Assembly: GCA_018058125.1 (NCBI GenBank)
Contig: JAGPCH010000061.1
Span: 1-7,365, forward strand
DNA length: 7,365 nt
Origin: Ignavibacteria bacterium
GTDB lineage: Bacteria > Bacteroidota > Ignavibacteria > Tepidaquicellales > Tepidaquicellaceae
Reading direction: 5' to 3'
Under the pieces are notes generated by a model that was not told where the DNA came from, did not search any database, and saw only the letters and a list, made by a program, of their open reading frames with translations. Made by a program: the position numbers and the translations under genes. This document shows positions 6,055 to 7,365 of the stretch, one piece after another (positions within the stretch are counted from its first letter, which is position 1; each line of letters opens with the position of its first letter).

Positions 6055-6876
6055 TCAGAATTTTTCAGGTTTGTTATATTCAACTACTATCATATTAAAT
6101 TTTGCATAGCTGAAATCACCTTTTTCCAGTCTCCATATCACTTCAAAGCTTGTCGGTATGATTACATTATTCAATTCCCTGTAATTCCCGATCTCAATAA
6201 CCCATGTCTCAGAATTCTTTTCGTCCATATATCTATTTGTTTCCATCTCTGTGATCTCACCTGAATTGTTAAATGTAATTTTAAAGAAAAGAGAAAGTCC
6301 GTTATATTTGTAAGTAAGTTTTGCCGAGGAATCATCCAGAGGAAACCATTCTAGTCTTTCATCAGGCAGCAAATTAGTCGGATATAATACACTTTCCCCA
6401 AGCCAGCGAAGTAATTCTCCCTGATTGTAATTTTCGCCCTTTGCATCCATTATTTTATACAGTGATAAAAGTGATACGACAAGTCTCCCTTTGCCGCTTA
6501 TATACATATCTCTTGCAACAAACATTGAAGTAGTACCTTTCCAGATAAAGCCGGGTATTTCCATCGAGGCATATTGCTCTCCCTTTATATCTATCCAGTC
6601 TTTATCTATACCTGTCTTAAATTGTCCTTCATGTTTAATTCTTACACTGCTGATATAAGGCTGACCATCCTTTAATACAAGACTGAAATATCGTTTAACC
6701 GGTTCAGGCAAATCTACAATTTCCTTAATCCGAAAAATTTTCCCGGATATGTTTTTTGATTGAGAGAAAAGCTCATTTACTTCTTTCCTGAATTGAACAG
6801 ACAATATTATTTTTCCAATGATAATGACTGTCAGGATGAGAAGTATCAGACCGGTTAGAAAATATACAATTATCAA
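6055..6876 (-). CDS. Membrane-anchored DUF6544-like protein of unknown function
   Basis: A 273-residue protein with one N-terminal hydrophobic helix (residues 2-27, IIVYFLTGLILLILTVIIIG and following). It acts as a signal anchor, so the rest is probably on the outer side of the inner membrane. The remainder matches my memory of the DUF6544 family: DLPEPVKRYF (55-64), then a beta-rich region with IRIKHEGQF-like and PGFIWKGTTSM stretches, and the helical GELLRWLGESVLYPTNLLP signature (about 152-170). No catalytic residues are evident. The reading frame begins with TTG at 6876, with a stop 18 nt upstream and no ATG near the helix, so TTG is the likely start; ATT or ATA just upstream is less likely. 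No Shine-Dalgarno site is visible. It is separated by 167 bp from the next gene and is probably transcribed alone. Confidence 0.75.
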   Translation of the reverse strand: MIIVYFLTGLILLILTVIIIGKIILSVQFRKEVNELFSQSKNISGKIFRIKEIVDLPEPVKRYFSLVLKDGQPYISSVRIKHEGQFKTGIDKDWIDIKGEQYASMEIPGFIWKGTTSMFVARDMYISGKGRLVVSLLSLYKIMDAKGENYNQGELLRWLGESVLYPTNLLPDERLEWFPLDDSSAKLTYKYNGLSLFFKITFNNSGEITEMETNRYMDEKNSETWVIEIGNYRELNNVIIPTSFEVIWRLEKGDFSYAKFNMIVVEYNKPEKF

Positions 6877-7021
6877 AATATCTGAATTTAATATTTACAA
6901 ATAAATCTGAATTTCATATAGATAGAACAGAGATATAATAGAATCAAAATACTTTTTCTTTTAAATAAATATTCCAGGAGAACAAAGTAAGCCGATTTTT
7001 ACCGAATACAGACAATACCTG

Positions 7022-7049
7022 AAACCCGGGGCTGTATTTCCCCGGGTTT
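7022..7049 (-). terminator. GC-rich hairpin, probable terminator of the DinB-family gene
   Basis: AAACCCGGGG (7022-7031) and CCCCGGGTTT (7040-7049) form a perfect 10-bp stem with an 8-nt loop. It lies 87 nt past the stop of the DinB-family gene. The T-tract on the - strand is short (TTTCAGG), so efficiency may be modest. The symmetric A and T ends mean it could act in either direction. Confidence 0.65.
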
Positions 7050-7136
7050 ATTGAGTTAAATTCTGACGGATAAAGTTTATTGGCAAAGTTCCGGAAAAAA
7101 TTCAGGATACTCTTTTGAAAATATCAAAACCAACCT

Positions 7137-7365
7137 TTAGTACTTCATCGCTTCTTTAGTAAAATACTTTTTAAGCAAAGCCATCTGTCCAATGTCAAAG
7201 CTTTCGTGCTGAACGAGGAATGCAAGTGTTCCGCCATTTGTGAAATCACCTATTGGATTTTTGAAAGGACCTTCGCTTTTAAGATGCTCTTCTGTAACTG
7301 TCCCAAAAGCTTCTTTTAATAATTCAGATGAATTTGTCCATTCAGCTTTCACTTCTTCTAGCGTT
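7137..7365 (-). CDS. DinB-family protein, 3' part (cut by window edge)
   Basis: About 75 C-terminal residues are present; the frame stays open through the window edge, so the gene starts outside. A GTG at 7350-7352 is internal and not the likely start, because coding-like sequence (TLEEVKAEW) continues upstream of it. The visible part ends in a helix with AFLVQHESFDIGQMALLKK, matching the C-terminal HExxHxGQ-type motif of DinB/YfiT four-helix-bundle proteins. These are usually metal-dependent and are thiol-S-transferase-like in some members. The second motif histidine is Asp here (HESFDIGQ), so metal binding may be altered. DinB is damage-inducible only in some species; no LexA-like site can be judged here. 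Family assignment is fairly secure, function is not. Confidence 0.72.
   Translation of the reverse strand, partial: TLEEVKAEWTNSSELLKEAFGTVTEEHLKSEGPFKNPIGDFTNGGTLAFLVQHESFDIGQMALLKKYFTKEAMKY

Noticed and set aside
6028..6264. Forward open frame opposite the end of the DUF6544-like gene
   Set aside because: Overlaps a conserved coding frame and lacks any recognisable domain.
1..7365. A new multi-gene defence or mobile system
   Set aside because: The genes are a stress enzyme, a secreted propeller and small unlinked families, with no nuclease, transposase, reverse transcriptase or toxin-like module.

Overview
The window looks like chromosomal DNA from a low-to-moderate GC member of the Bacteroidota/Chlorobi lineage, most likely Ignavibacteria-like. 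The best clue is the C-terminal sorting domain with the YPNPFNP signature on the secreted protein at 3098-4381. A Bacteroidota-type promoter (TTTG-N20-TAnnTTTG) upstream of that gene, mostly weak or absent Shine-Dalgarno sites and A/T-rich leaders agree with this. The assignment is inference; no rRNA or other marker gene is present.

Layout: (1) 1-400, noncoding leader with a cluster of GACAAA hexamers and a short palindrome over a candidate promoter. (2) 401-2524 (+), a large-subunit clade 2 catalase (KatE/HPII type) with all recognised heme-site residues. (3) 2525-3097, a repeat-rich intergenic stretch with a 126-bp nested foldback, a CAGAG-repeat hairpin, a degenerate REP-like hairpin and an intrinsic terminator for the next gene. 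(4) 3098-4381 (-), a predicted secreted seven-bladed beta-propeller with a T9SS sorting domain, behind a structured 5' leader. (5) 4382-4719, that leader and its promoter plus a heptanucleotide tandem repeat. (6) 4720-5887 (-), a probable two-gene unit: a DUF1801-family protein followed 22 bp later by a class I SAM-dependent methyltransferase, with a perfect 12+12 bp inverted repeat just before the first start codon. (7) 6055-6876 (-), a membrane-anchored DUF6544-like protein with a non-ATG start. (8) 7137-7365 (-), the 3' part of a DinB-family protein cut by the window edge.

The genes do not form one pathway. The catalase is an oxidative-stress enzyme standing alone on the + strand; everything after it is on the - strand in short independent units. 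I see no phage, transposase, CRISPR, toxin-antitoxin or defence system. The unexplained structure is in the intergenic DNA: the foldbacks, the propeller gene's leader and the palindromes over promoters.
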